A stretch of 41,412 nt of DNA, taken from assembly GCA_021736785.1 (NCBI GenBank), contig JAIPFF010000051.1, forward strand, positions 1 through 41,412, in the 5' to 3' direction. A program made the position numbers and the translations under genes. Positions 1 through 7,706 of this stretch are shown piece after piece. The notes under the pieces were generated by a model. That model had not been told where the DNA came from, did no database searches, and was given only the letters and a program-made list of their open reading frames with translations. The DNA is from Thiohalocapsa sp. GTDB lineage: Bacteria; Pseudomonadota; Gammaproteobacteria; Chromatiales; Chromatiaceae. The first letter of the stretch is position 1, and every line of letters starts with the position of its first letter.

Positions 1-69
1 GCCGAACCGGCGCAGAGCCCGGCACCGGGCCCGGCGCCGAGCGCCGAGCCGCCGGCACCGACGCGCCCG

Positions 70-1668
70 GTGCGCCGGCCCGCGCCGGCGGTGGGTGCGA
101 AGCAACGCCCGACGCGCCCGACACGTCCGCCGCGCCCGCGCCCGGCGGTGAAGCCGGTGCGCCCGGCGCGAGCCGATAGTCAAGATCGGCCTCAGGCGCC
201 CGCCCCGGTCGCTCGTCAGGCGGCGCCGGCCCGGGCGGGCCTGCGGCAGCGCTGCCATCCGCTGACGGATCAGCAGGCCAATGCCCGCCTGCACGACTAC
301 GAGTCTTCGGTGAAGCGTGCCTTCGACGATATCGTGCCCGTACTTCGGCGTGTTGCCAGCGAGCGCTGCGAGCCCGACTTTGCCGACCGCGCTCAGCGCA
401 TTGCGCAGTCCGAGCTCGGCTTCGCGCTGCCGGCACACATCATCGATACGGCCTGGATCAACGGGCTCGACATGCGCCGGCTGTTCGCCTGGTGCACCTT
501 CGAGACCTACCGGCGCGTGAGCGATGAATTTTTTACCGCCGACCCGCTCGGCGGGCGCGACGGCAGCGAGTTCGCCCGTTTTCTTCAGGACTGCGGCTTC
601 CACTCCATGGACGTCACGCCCTGCGCCGATGGCCGGCTCGCCCATGCGATCAGCTACGTGCTGCGTCTGCCCTACGGCGCCGTGCGGCGGAAGTCCTACG
701 CCGGGTCGCTGTTCGACATCGAAAACACCGTCGAGAAATGGGTGGAGACCGAACTGCTGCGTTTCCGCGAGGGCCGGCCGAACACCGCCGACGAGCCGAC
801 GCGTTACCTGAAGGCCGTCGTCTATCACTACAGCTCGGTCGATCCGGCCCACCAAGGCTGCGCCGCACACGGCTCCGACGACGATCTCGCCGCGAGCGAG
901 GGCTGGGAGCGCCTGAAGGCGTTCCGCCAAGCCATCGAAAACAGCTTCTGCTGCGGTGCGTCGGTGGATTTGCTGCTGATCGGCATGGATACCGACACGG
1001 ACGCCATTCGCGTGCACGTGCCCGACTCCGACGGCTACTGCGAGCTCGATCACTGGCTCGACGCCGGAAAGGTCTACGAGATCACGCGCGATCTGTCGCC
1101 GGGCCCCGCCCGCGAGCGCATCGCCGAGCTGGTTCGCTCCCATGCCCCCGGCAAGGCCGCGCGCACGCCTGCCCAAGGTCCGCCGGACGGCATGGTGGCG
1201 CTGATCGCCCGTCTGATCGAGCAGAACCTGTCCCAGATCGACTACGTGCGCGCCTATCACGACGGCAGCTATGCGGATATCGGCCATGCCGAGCGGTTCA
1301 TCGGGGCCGGCATCGGCTTCGAAGAGATCCAGCTGCGCAACCTGACGTACTTTGCCTATCTCGCGACCATCGAGGAAGGCGCCGCGGACATGGATGTCGG
1401 CATCAAAATCTTCACCGGACTGAATGTCGGCCGCGGCTTGCCGGTGCCGGTAGTGGTCCGTTACGACTATCACGGCGGCGTGCCCGGCGCGCGCGAGCGC
1501 GCGATCGGACACTGCGAGCGCATTGCCGGGGCGTTGAAGGCGCGTTACCCGAAGCTCTGTGCCGACGGGCTGCTGCACTGCCTGCGCGCGGTACGCGACT
1601 GCGACGCGCAGGCGCCGATCGAAATCGTCGGCTCGTCACTCGAGCCCGCTGCCGAGGCCGGGCACTGA
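70..1668 (+). CDS. csoSCA: Carboxysome shell carbonic anhydrase CsoSCA (CsoS3)
   Basis: This enzyme converts bicarbonate to CO2 inside the alpha-carboxysome to feed Rubisco. Zinc and catalytic residues known from the Halothiobacillus enzyme are visible: C185 in CADGR, with D187 and R189 as the Asp/Arg pair, then H253 (YHYSS) and C264 (QGCAAH) 11 residues later. The 532-residue length fits the family. Residues 1-60 are Pro/Arg/Ala-rich and presumably disordered; in Halothiobacillus the N-terminus of this protein binds Rubisco. The GTG at 70 has no Shine-Dalgarno sequence. The frame stays open, with similar Pro/Ala-rich composition, to the first base of the window, so the true start may lie upstream. 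The stop overlaps the csoS4A start (TGATG). Family assignment is very secure; the start is not. Confidence 0.95.
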   Translation: MRRPAPAVGAKQRPTRPTRPPRPRPAVKPVRPARADSQDRPQAPAPVARQAAPARAGLRQRCHPLTDQQANARLHDYESSVKRAFDDIVPVLRRVASERCEPDFADRAQRIAQSELGFALPAHIIDTAWINGLDMRRLFAWCTFETYRRVSDEFFTADPLGGRDGSEFARFLQDCGFHSMDVTPCADGRLAHAISYVLRLPYGAVRRKSYAGSLFDIENTVEKWVETELLRFREGRPNTADEPTRYLKAVVYHYSSVDPAHQGCAAHGSDDDLAASEGWERLKAFRQAIENSFCCGASVDLLLIGMDTDTDAIRVHVPDSDGYCELDHWLDAGKVYEITRDLSPGPARERIAELVRSHAPGKAARTPAQGPPDGMVALIARLIEQNLSQIDYVRAYHDGSYADIGHAERFIGAGIGFEEIQLRNLTYFAYLATIEEGAADMDVGIKIFTGLNVGRGLPVPVVVRYDYHGGVPGARERAIGHCERIAGALKARYPKLCADGLLHCLRAVRDCDAQAPIEIVGSSLEPAAEAGH

Positions 1669-1922
1669 TGAAGATCTGCAAGGTCGTCAAGCCGCTGGTC
1701 TCGACGTATCGCATCCCGGGCTTCGAGCATAAGCATTTGCAAGTGGTGCTCGACGGCAGTGCGCATTTGGTCGCGGTCGATGCCATCGGCGCCAAGCCGG
1801 ATGACTGGGTCATCTGCGTCGGCAGCTCGGCGGCGCGCGAAGCCGCGGGCAGCAAGGAATATCCGAGCGATCTGACCATCGTCGGGATTATCGATAACTG
1901 GGACCCGGACGCGGTGCTGTGA
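1668..1922 (+). CDS. csoS4A: Carboxysome vertex pentamer protein CsoS4A
   Basis: An 84-residue member of the CcmL/EutN family. Its pentamers cap the vertices of the alpha-carboxysome shell. The sequence runs from MKICKVVKPLV through DDWVICVGSSAAR to a C-terminal TIVGIIDNW, the pattern expected for this family. The ATG overlaps the csoSCA stop codon, so translational coupling is likely. It is shorter than the longest open frame here, which begins inside csoSCA; the ATG at 1668 is chosen because it starts exactly at the conserved N-terminus. It is followed after 26 nt by its paralogue csoS4B, the standard order in cso operons. Confidence 0.93.
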   Translation: MKICKVVKPLVSTYRIPGFEHKHLQVVLDGSAHLVAVDAIGAKPDDWVICVGSSAAREAAGSKEYPSDLTIVGIIDNWDPDAVL

Positions 1923-1948
1923 GCGCCGAGGGCACCGAGCGCTGAGCC

Positions 1949-2287
1949 GTGGACATCAACCAAGTCGTCGGCACGCTGATCTGCACCGAGCGCGTTCCGG
2001 GCCTCGAGCATTGCAGCCTGCGCATCCTGAAAGATCGCAAGGGCAAGCTGCTGGTGGCGACCGATCCGGTCGGCGTCCGGCCCGGTAACTGGGTGTTTAC
2101 GGTCAGCGGCTCGGCGGGGCGCTACGCGATGGGCGACCCGAAGATCCTGACCGACCTGACCATCGGCGGGATCATCGACAACTGGGCGCCGGAGGTCGTG
2201 GCGAAGCCGGAGCCGCCGGCACAACCGGCCGACGCCGAAGCCGAAACGCCGCCGCCGCGGGATGACCCGGCCGAGCGCGCGGCTTAA
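1949..2287 (+). CDS. csoS4B: Carboxysome vertex pentamer protein CsoS4B
   Basis: The second CcmL/EutN-type vertex protein, 112 residues. Residues 1-83 align by eye with CsoS4A (GTLICTERVPGLEH, PGNWVFTVSGSAGR, LTIGGIIDNW). The GTG at 1949 is used because it places the conserved VDINQVVGTL at the N-terminus and no better start is visible. Unlike the compact CsoS4A, it carries a tail of about 28 residues rich in Pro, Ala, Glu and Asp (KPEPPAQPADAEAETPPPRD) that is probably disordered. The tail may be lineage-specific; I infer no function for it. Confidence 0.92.
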   Translation: MDINQVVGTLICTERVPGLEHCSLRILKDRKGKLLVATDPVGVRPGNWVFTVSGSAGRYAMGDPKILTDLTIGGIIDNWAPEVVAKPEPPAQPADAEAETPPPRDDPAERAA

Positions 2288-2365
2288 TCCGGCGTACACG
2301 GCAACGAATTGCACCGCCGGCCCTCGCGGGACTGCGGATCGAGACAACAGCAGGAGACAGCAAAG

Positions 2366-2689
2366 ATGGCAGGCGATACCTACGGAGTCGCGTTGGGCAT
2401 GATCGAGACGCGCGGCCTGGTGCCCGCGATCGAGGCAGCGGATGCGATGACCAAAGCCGCGGAAGTGCGGCTCATCGGCCGCGAATTCGTCGGCGGCGGC
2501 TATGTGACGGTGCTGGTGCGCGGCGAGACCGGCGCGGTCAACGCCGCGGTGCGCGCGGGGGCCGACGCCTGCGAGCGGGTCGGCGACGGCTTGGTGGCGG
2601 CGCACATCATCGCGCGTCCCCACCCCGAGGTCGAGCCGGTCGTGCAGAACACCGGCAACGCCTTTGCGCCGGGACGTCCGGGGCGCTGA
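2366..2689 (+). CDS. csoS1: Carboxysome shell hexamer protein CsoS1, first copy with C-terminal extension
   Basis: A single-BMC-domain shell protein whose hexamers tile the facets of the alpha-carboxysome. The BMC signature is clear (GMIETRGLVPAIEAADAM, LIGREFVGGGYVTVLVRGE, GAVNAAVRAGADAC). It is 107 residues because of a different tail after HPEVEPV, ending in NAFAPGRPGR. The two downstream copies are 101 residues and start MANETMGIA, whereas this one starts MAGDTYGVA. In Halothiobacillus the extended paralogue is CsoS1B, at the end of the trio; here the extended copy comes first, so I do not assign a letter. The ATG at 2366 follows an AGGAGA ribosome site at 2352-2357; an upstream in-frame start at 2309 is rejected. 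Confidence 0.93.
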   Translation: MAGDTYGVALGMIETRGLVPAIEAADAMTKAAEVRLIGREFVGGGYVTVLVRGETGAVNAAVRAGADACERVGDGLVAAHIIARPHPEVEPVVQNTGNAFAPGRPGR

Positions 2690-2693
2690 GCCG

Positions 2694-2728
2694 GACGAAG
2701 GCAGGACAGTCGGCGCCCGGGCTTCGTC
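2694..2728 (+). other. Hairpin in first csoS1 spacer
   Basis: GACGAAG (2694-2700) and CTTCGTC (2722-2728) are perfect inverted repeats with a 21-nt loop, five bases after the csoS1 stop. There is no T-tract, so it is more likely an RNA-stability or processing element than a strong terminator. Confidence 0.4.
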
Positions 2729-2791
2729 GACACCGTCGCGGCCCGATCGATTGAGAACTGAACGAACCTAAAGACAGACGGAGAGCGAGAA

Positions 2792-3097
2792 ATGGCTAAC
2801 GAGACCATGGGTATTGCACTGGGCATGATCGAGACGCGCGGTCTGGTGCCGGCCATCGAGGCGGCAGACGCGATGACCAAGGCGGCGGAAGTGCGCCTGA
2901 TCGGCCGCGAGTTCGTCGGCGGCGGTTACGTCACCGTGCTGGTGCGCGGCGAGACGGGTGCGGTCAACGCCGCCGTGCGTGCCGGCGCCGATGCCTGCGA
3001 GCGTGTCGGTGACGGTCTGGTTGCCGCCCACATCATTGCCCGCCCGCACCGCGAGGTTGAGCCGGTACTGCCCACCGGCGGCGGCTCCGCAGACTGA
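2792..3097 (+). CDS. csoS1: Carboxysome shell hexamer protein CsoS1, second copy
   Basis: A 101-residue single BMC-domain facet protein of the alpha-carboxysome. It differs from the third copy at only one position, the penultimate residue (GGGSAD here, GGGSGD there), while the DNA carries many synonymous changes: nine in the first 54 bases. The start codon is preceded by a GGAGA ribosome site. It is presumably the CsoS1A/CsoS1C type, which forms the bulk of the shell. A 102-nt spacer separates it from the first copy and a 147-nt spacer from the third. Confidence 0.94.
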   Translation: MANETMGIALGMIETRGLVPAIEAADAMTKAAEVRLIGREFVGGGYVTVLVRGETGAVNAAVRAGADACERVGDGLVAAHIIARPHREVEPVLPTGGGSAD

Positions 3098-3162
3098 GCA
3101 GGCCGCGACGCGGCTGCCCGTCGGCCGCGATAATCGCCTTGCGGGCGCGCTACGGCACACCC

Positions 3163-3180
3163 GCCCGCGGTGACGCGGGC
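3163..3180 (+). other. Hairpin in second csoS1 spacer
   Basis: GCCCGCG-GTGA-CGCGGGC, a perfect 7-bp stem closed by a GNRA-type tetraloop, in the spacer between the second and third csoS1 genes. There is no T-tract. A hairpin of this kind could block 3'-to-5' exonucleases. Confidence 0.45.
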
Positions 3181-3244
3181 CGAGCCCGACGCGCCGGGCT
3201 GCGAGTTTCTTAACCAACTATTCGGATACGACCGGAGATCAGAA

Positions 3245-3550
3245 ATGGCCAATGAGACCATGGGCATTGCCCTCGGTATGATCGAAACCCGCGGCCTGGT
3301 GCCGGCCATCGAGGCGGCAGACGCGATGACCAAGGCAGCCGAAGTGCGCCTGATCGGCCGCGAATTTGTCGGCGGCGGTTACGTCACCGTGCTGGTGCGC
3401 GGGGAGACGGGCGCCGTCAACGCCGCCGTGCGCGCCGGCGCCGATGCCTGCGAGCGTGTCGGTGACGGCCTGGTCGCCGCGCATATCATCGCCCGCCCGC
3501 ACCGCGAGGTTGAGCCCGTGCTGCCCACCGGCGGCGGCTCCGGCGACTGA
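3245..3550 (+). CDS. csoS1: Carboxysome shell hexamer protein CsoS1, third copy
   Basis: A 101-residue single BMC-domain facet protein, nearly identical in protein sequence to the second copy but clearly different at synonymous sites. That argues against an assembly duplication and for selection on the protein, with or without past gene conversion. The ATG at 3245 follows a GGAGA site; the longer open frame from 3170 adds 25 residues not found in the family and is rejected. It is the last structural shell gene in the window. No csoS1D, cbbQ or cbbO is seen here. Confidence 0.94.
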   Translation: MANETMGIALGMIETRGLVPAIEAADAMTKAAEVRLIGREFVGGGYVTVLVRGETGAVNAAVRAGADACERVGDGLVAAHIIARPHREVEPVLPTGGGSGD

Positions 3551-3563
3551 TAAAGCCCCCCGT

Positions 3564-3585
3564 CCGCGCGGTCTGCACCGCGCGG
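3564..3585 (+). terminator. Strong GC hairpin after the csoS1 block
   Basis: CCGCGCGGT-CTGC-ACCGCGCGG, a perfect 9-bp stem with a 4-nt loop, 14 nt after the third csoS1 stop. It lacks a U-tract, so it may be a partial terminator or an mRNA 3'-end stabiliser that separates highly expressed shell genes from the accessory genes downstream. Confidence 0.45.
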
Positions 3586-3631
3586 CGCGCACTGCATTCC
3601 CGCCGCGACTGAACGAACTTTCGGATAAGAC

Positions 3632-4108
3632 ATGCGTCATGCCAGCGTCCATCCGCGCACCCTGGGCTACTTGGGCCGAGCCCTGAGCCTGGAATATTCG
3701 GCCGTGCAGCAATATATGACCCAAGCGGCACTCGCCGAGGCCTGGGGCCTGCAGGATGCCGCCAACCGTTTCCGGCGAGAAACGGTGGAGGAGATGCAGC
3801 ACGCCGAGCGCATCGTCAAGCGGATGCTCGGCCTGGGTGTCGCGCCCAATGCCTCGCAGTTGCGCCCGGCGGGCGTGGCCCGCAATCTGGTGGATCTGCT
3901 GCTGCAGGATGTGGCGCTGGAACGCGAGATCGTCGCGCTCTACGCAGAGGCCACAGAGTTCTGCCGCCGCGTCGCCGATCACGAGAATGCGGAGTTCTTC
4001 AACGGGCTGTTGCAGGATGAGCTGCACCACGCGGCGGAGATCGACCAATGGCTGACCGCTCTCGGCGTGCCGCGATACGACGCTGCCCACGACCGGGCCT
4101 ATTTCTGA
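3632..4108 (+). CDS. Bacterioferritin-like protein of the carboxysome locus
   Basis: A four-helix ferritin-like protein of 158 residues, a common accessory gene in cso operons (iron storage or redox role; its carboxysome function is not established). The di-iron ligands match E. coli bacterioferritin with a constant +3 shift: E21, E54, H57, E97, E130 and H133. M55, in the EEMQH motif, sits where Bfr has its haem-ligating methionine. So the protein looks able to build a ferroxidase centre and perhaps bind haem at a subunit interface. The ATG at 3632 is the only sensible start. It sits 81 nt after csoS1 and 19 nt before acRAF. Confidence 0.85.
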   Translation: MRHASVHPRTLGYLGRALSLEYSAVQQYMTQAALAEAWGLQDAANRFRRETVEEMQHAERIVKRMLGLGVAPNASQLRPAGVARNLVDLLLQDVALEREIVALYAEATEFCRRVADHENAEFFNGLLQDELHHAAEIDQWLTALGVPRYDAAHDRAYF

Positions 4109-4127
4109 TGCCGTTGCCAGCGACGCC

Positions 4128-4421
4128 ATGAGTACCGACCCGACCAGCACGCCGCCACACGGCTGGAAACGCCGCGAGCGCCCGCCGCGCCTCGAATGCC
4201 GCCACGAGTTTCCGGACTACGAGGCGCTGCGCACGTTTCTCGACCGGGTCGCCGAACGCTCGGAGCAAACGGGAATCTTCCCCAACCTGAGCTTCGGCCG
4301 AACCTACGTCAACATGACGCTGTTCGCCGATGAAGACACCGGCGAGCTGACGACCGAGGCCGAGCGCTTTGCGCACGACGTCGACGGCCTAGTGAATCCA
4401 CCCGAGGACGACGCATCATGA
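4128..4421 (+). CDS. acRAF: Alpha-carboxysome Rubisco assembly factor (pterin carbinolamine dehydratase fold)
   Basis: A 97-residue protein of the pterin-4a-carbinolamine dehydratase-like family found in cso operons, which acts as a chaperone for assembly of form IA Rubisco rather than as a dehydratase. Family features seen are the RLECRHEFPDYEALRTFLDRVAE helix, then PNLSFGRTYVNMTLF, an acidic DEDTGELT turn and a final helix (AERFAHDVDGL). I do not see the HHP-type catalytic motif of true dehydratases. Its stop overlaps the start of the next gene (ATGA), which indicates coupling to the McdB-like gene. Confidence 0.85.
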   Translation: MSTDPTSTPPHGWKRRERPPRLECRHEFPDYEALRTFLDRVAERSEQTGIFPNLSFGRTYVNMTLFADEDTGELTTEAERFAHDVDGLVNPPEDDAS

Positions 4422-4612
4422 GCGAAGACAACGCCTCCGGCGCCAGCGCCGCAAGCACCACCGCCACGCCCCGCACGCCGGCGCGCAAGAAAACCGCCAC
4501 CCGCGCCTCCACGGCACGCAAGCCCGCCAAAGGCGGGGCAGAGAGCAGTGTGGCGCTCGATCCCTCGCGGGAAGATAGCTTGCAGGGCGGGCGCCGCGTC
4601 TGGCCGGACTAG
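4418..4612 (+). CDS. Small basic protein ending in RVWPD, McdB-like
   Basis: A 64-residue, low-complexity protein: an acidic start (MSEDNASG), a middle rich in Ala, Thr, Lys and Arg (TPARKKTATRASTARKP), then LDPSREDSLQGGRRVWPD at the C-terminus. It overlaps acRAF by 4 nt, so it belongs to the cso transcript. Alpha-type McdB proteins, which partner the ParA-like McdA ATPase to space carboxysomes on the nucleoid, are small, disordered and end with an invariant Trp near the C-terminus. The composition, tail and location fit that class, but the protein is short and no mcdA lies in the window. The McdB assignment is inference. Confidence 0.6.
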   Translation: MSEDNASGASAASTTATPRTPARKKTATRASTARKPAKGGAESSVALDPSREDSLQGGRRVWPD

Positions 4613-4831
4613 GGTCGCTGCGTCCGCGCCGCCGCGTGGTCCATGCAGATCGCTGGAGCATGGCGGGAAAACGCGCTATTCTGAGCCGTTTCCTGTTTGC
4701 ACACGGTGGTTTAGGGCGGTCGGGCCGGGCCGATGGGTAATTCCCGTCCGCCGGAGTCCGGACAACCTGGCCGGCGTCCCCCGGGCCGAACGCCGAAGGG
4801 ACGCCCCGCCGGCAGTCGCCGCCACGACGAC
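4613..4831 (+). promoter_or_regulatory. Leader between the cso block and cbbR
   Basis: No convincing gene in these 219 nt. A TATTCT hexamer (4677-4682) is a possible -10 box without a good -35. GGCGTCCC (4773-4780) and GGGACGCC (4798-4805) form a perfect 8-bp inverted repeat upstream of the preferred cbbR start, a possible operator or leader hairpin. An in-frame ATG at 4733 would make part of this region coding. Confidence 0.3.
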
Positions 4832-5854
4832 ATGGCCGACACAAGCGAAGGGCGCGCCGCCTCACCTGGCGGCGGCGCCGACTATCTCATCAGGCACACC
4901 ACGCTGCGCCAGCTGCAATTGCTGGAGGCCATCGTTCGGCTCGGCAGCTTCACCCGCGCCGCCGAAGAGCTGTTCCTCACGCAGCCGACGGTGTCGATGC
5001 AGATCAAGAAGTTGTCCGAAGCGATCGGCGCGCCGCTGTTCCGCCAGGTCGGGCGCGCGGTCGAGCCCACCGATGCGGGACGCGAGGTGCACGCCGCCTG
5101 CCGCGAAATTCTCTCCACGCTCTCGAACCTCGAGATCAAGCTGGCCGACTTGAAGGGCCTTCGGCGCGGCCGGCTGCGGCTTGGCGTGCTGACCACCGCG
5201 AAGTACGTCGCGCCGGAAATTCTGGGTGCCTTCTGTCAGCGCTATCCCGGGATCGACGTGTCTCTGAAGGTCACCAACCGCGAGAGCATCATCGAGCGCC
5301 TGACCGGCCACGACGACGACCTCTACGTCATGGGCCAGCCGAAGGAGCCGACCGACCAGATCGAGTCGATTCCGTTCGCCCCGAATCCGCTGGTGATGGT
5401 CGCGCGCAGCGATCATCCTCTGGCGAAGGAGCGCAACATTCCGATCAAGGCCCTGGCCGATGAAAATCTGATCCTGCGCGAGCCCGGCTCCGGCATCCGC
5501 GATGCCGTGCTGCGGCACTTCGCCGCGGCCGGCTTGCAGCCGCGCGTGCGGATGCAATTGGGCAGCAACGAGGCCATCAAGCACGCCATCGTCGGCGGGC
5601 TCGGCATCTCGGCGCTGTCGCTGCACTCTTTGACCCTGGAGAGCGCCGGCGGGCGGCTCGCTCTGCTCGATGTGGAAGGTTTTCCGATCGTGCGCCGCTG
5701 GCATCTGGTGCATTGGCGCGGGCGCGAGCTGTCTTTGATTGCCCGCACCTTCCTGGAGTTCGCCATCGAATACGAGCCGGAAATCCACGCCCGGCTGGCC
5801 GAGGCCCAAGCCGCTTTCGACCGCTACAGAGACAGCCTTCAAACCCCGGGCTGA
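4832..5854 (+). CDS. cbbR: LysR-family regulator, CbbR-like
   Basis: A LysR-type transcription factor of 340 residues. The N-terminal winged HTH is at about 24-66 (LRQLQLLEAIVRLGSFTRAA, then TQPTVSMQIKKL), followed by a substrate-sensing domain with RGRLRLGVLTTAKYVAPEIL. The closest family match from memory is CbbR, the activator of Calvin-cycle and carboxysome genes, and its position next to the cso block supports this. CbbR genes are usually divergent from cbbL; here it lies downstream on the same strand. The ATG at 4832 is preferred because the in-frame ATG at 4733 adds 33 Pro/Arg/Gly-rich residues not expected in the family. No Shine-Dalgarno sequence supports either start. Confidence 0.85.
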   Translation: MADTSEGRAASPGGGADYLIRHTTLRQLQLLEAIVRLGSFTRAAEELFLTQPTVSMQIKKLSEAIGAPLFRQVGRAVEPTDAGREVHAACREILSTLSNLEIKLADLKGLRRGRLRLGVLTTAKYVAPEILGAFCQRYPGIDVSLKVTNRESIIERLTGHDDDLYVMGQPKEPTDQIESIPFAPNPLVMVARSDHPLAKERNIPIKALADENLILREPGSGIRDAVLRHFAAAGLQPRVRMQLGSNEAIKHAIVGGLGISALSLHSLTLESAGGRLALLDVEGFPIVRRWHLVHWRGRELSLIARTFLEFAIEYEPEIHARLAEAQAAFDRYRDSLQTPG

Positions 5855-5873
5855 GGCCCATGCGATCACGCCC

Positions 5874-7052
5874 ATGCCCATGAGCAGCATCTCCGGCAAC
5901 GATTCCTATCCCTATCCCGTCGCGCGCATCGGCATCATCGGCGGCGGCCAGCTCGGTCGCATGATGGTGAAGGCGGCGAAGCGCATCGGCTGCACCTGCG
6001 TGGTCCTCGATCCGCTGCGTAACTCGCCGGCCGGACAGGTGTCCGGCCACCAGATCGTCGGCGACTACCACGATCCCGGCGCGCTGCGAGAGCTGGCTGC
6101 CGCCTCCGACGTGGTGACCTTCGATATCGAAGATATCGACACCGCGACGCTGATCGAGCTCTCGCGCGCCGGTCACGCGATCTTTCCCTGCCCCGGGCTG
6201 TTGGCCGACATACAGGACAAGCTGCGTCAGAAGGACGTGCTGGCCGAGGCGGGCATTCCGAGCGCGGAATACGTCGCCGCCGACGCACCGACGGCCGAGG
6301 CCTTCGCCGCTTTCGGGTATCCCCTGGTACAGAAGGCGCGGCGCGGCGGCTACGATGGGCGCGGCGTGCAGATCATGCACACGCCGGCGGATTTCGCCCG
6401 CCATCTTCCGGTGCCGTCGCTGATCGAGCGCTTCATCCCGGCGGAGAAAGAGCTTGCGGTGATGGTCGCGCGCGGACAAGACGGGCAGACCCGTTGTTAC
6501 CCGCCGGTGGAGATGTGCTTCCGCAAAGGCGAGAACATCCTCGACATGTTGCTGGTACCTGCACGGGTACCCGAGCAGACCGCCGCCGCCGCGCGCCGGC
6601 TTGCGATCGAGACGGTCGAGGCGCTGGCCGGCGTGGGCATTTTCGGTATCGAGATGTTCCTGACCGCGGACGGCAGTCTGTTGGTCAACGAGGTGGCGCC
6701 GCGCACCCACAACTCCGGGCACTACACCATCGAGGCCTGTGTCACCGACCAGTTCGAGCAGCATTTGCGCGCCATCACCGGCCTGCCGCTCGGCGCGCCG
6801 GATCTGCTGACACCGGCGGCCATGATCAATCTGCTCGGCGAGCCTGGCTATAACGGCCGGCCCGTGATCCGGGGGTTGCGCGCGGCCTTGGCCATTCCCG
6901 GCGTGTCCGTCCATCTCTACGGCAAGGCGACGACGCGGGCGCACCGCAAAATGGGCCATGTGACCGTGCTCGACCAGGACGTGGAGCGGGCGCGCGAGAA
7001 GGCCGAGCGCGTGCGCGCCCTGATTCGAATTATCGGCGAGGAAAAAGAATGA
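5874..7052 (+). CDS. purK: 5-(carboxyamino)imidazole ribonucleotide synthase PurK
   Basis: An ATP-grasp enzyme of de novo purine synthesis: AIR + bicarbonate + ATP gives N5-CAIR. The N-terminal nucleotide-binding motif [13 protein letters not shown], the ATP-grasp lysine segment [15 protein letters not shown] and the C-terminal [15 protein letters not shown] are diagnostic. It is about 390 residues, normal for PurK. The start could be ATG 5874 or ATG 5880 two codons later; no good ribosome site separates them. It starts 19 nt after the CbbR stop and overlaps purE by 4 nt, so cbbR, purK and purE may share a transcript. Confidence 0.95.
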   Translation: MPMSSISGNDSYPYPVARIGIIGGGQLGRMMVKAAKRIGCTCVVLDPLRNSPAGQVSGHQIVGDYHDPGALRELAAASDVVTFDIEDIDTATLIELSRAGHAIFPCPGLLADIQDKLRQKDVLAEAGIPSAEYVAADAPTAEAFAAFGYPLVQKARRGGYDGRGVQIMHTPADFARHLPVPSLIERFIPAEKELAVMVARGQDGQTRCYPPVEMCFRKGENILDMLLVPARVPEQTAAAARRLAIETVEALAGVGIFGIEMFLTADGSLLVNEVAPRTHNSGHYTIEACVTDQFEQHLRAITGLPLGAPDLLTPAAMINLLGEPGYNGRPVIRGLRAALAIPGVSVHLYGKATTRAHRKMGHVTVLDQDVERAREKAERVRALIRIIGEEKE

Positions 7053-7615
7053 CCCCGAAACGCACCGGCAGCGATGCCGCGCCCCGCGTGGGCATCATCA
7101 TGGGCAGCGATTCCGATCTGCCGGTTATGCAGCCCGCCGCCGATGTTCTCGCCGAGCTCGGGATTGCCTACGAAATGACCATCGTTTCGGCGCACCGAAC
7201 GCCGGCACGCCTCTATGACTATGCACGCACCGCGGTGGAGCGCGGCCTGCGGGTGATTGTCGCCGGCGCGGGCGGCGCGGCACACCTGCCCGGCATGGCG
7301 GCGGCCATCACCCCGCTGCCGGTCATCGGCGTACCCGTCAAGACCTCCTCGCTGTCGGGACAAGACTCGCTGCTGTCCATCGTGCAGATGCCGGCCGGGG
7401 TGCCGGTGGCGACCGTGGCCATCAACGGCGCGAAGAACGCCGGCCTGCTCGCGGCGCAGATTCTCGGCACCGCGGATCCCGAAATCCTCGAGCGCGTCGC
7501 GGCGTTCAAGCATGACCTGGAAGCCCAGGTGCTCGATAAGGTCGAGCGCATGGCTGCCGGGGAGATCACGGCCGAGAGCGTCAGCCGCTCCCGCGCGGCG
7601 CCGGCGAAATCCTGA
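7049..7615 (+). CDS. purE: N5-CAIR mutase PurE
   Basis: Class I PurE, which converts N5-CAIR (made by PurK) to CAIR in purine biosynthesis. Motifs are MGSDSD (18-23), SAHRTP with catalytic H49, and GGAAHLPGM around residues 75-83. At 188 residues it is slightly longer than the usual 160-170, through a basic N-terminal extension and a C-terminal tail ([13 protein letters not shown]). The ATGA overlap with purK is the classic arrangement. Confidence 0.96.
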   Translation: MTPKRTGSDAAPRVGIIMGSDSDLPVMQPAADVLAELGIAYEMTIVSAHRTPARLYDYARTAVERGLRVIVAGAGGAAHLPGMAAAITPLPVIGVPVKTSSLSGQDSLLSIVQMPAGVPVATVAINGAKNAGLLAAQILGTADPEILERVAAFKHDLEAQVLDKVERMAAGEITAESVSRSRAAPAKS

Positions 7616-7706
7616 GCCCGGCGGTTGCCGCGCCAAGCCGACGCGCGCCACTGCCCTGTGCGTCGTCGGCTTCGCCGAGCTCGGACATCGGGACCGCGCG
7701 CGCTTT

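Noticed and set aside
5577-6959. A 460-codon minus-strand open frame
   Set aside because: It is antisense to purK, whose ATP-grasp motifs are unmistakable.
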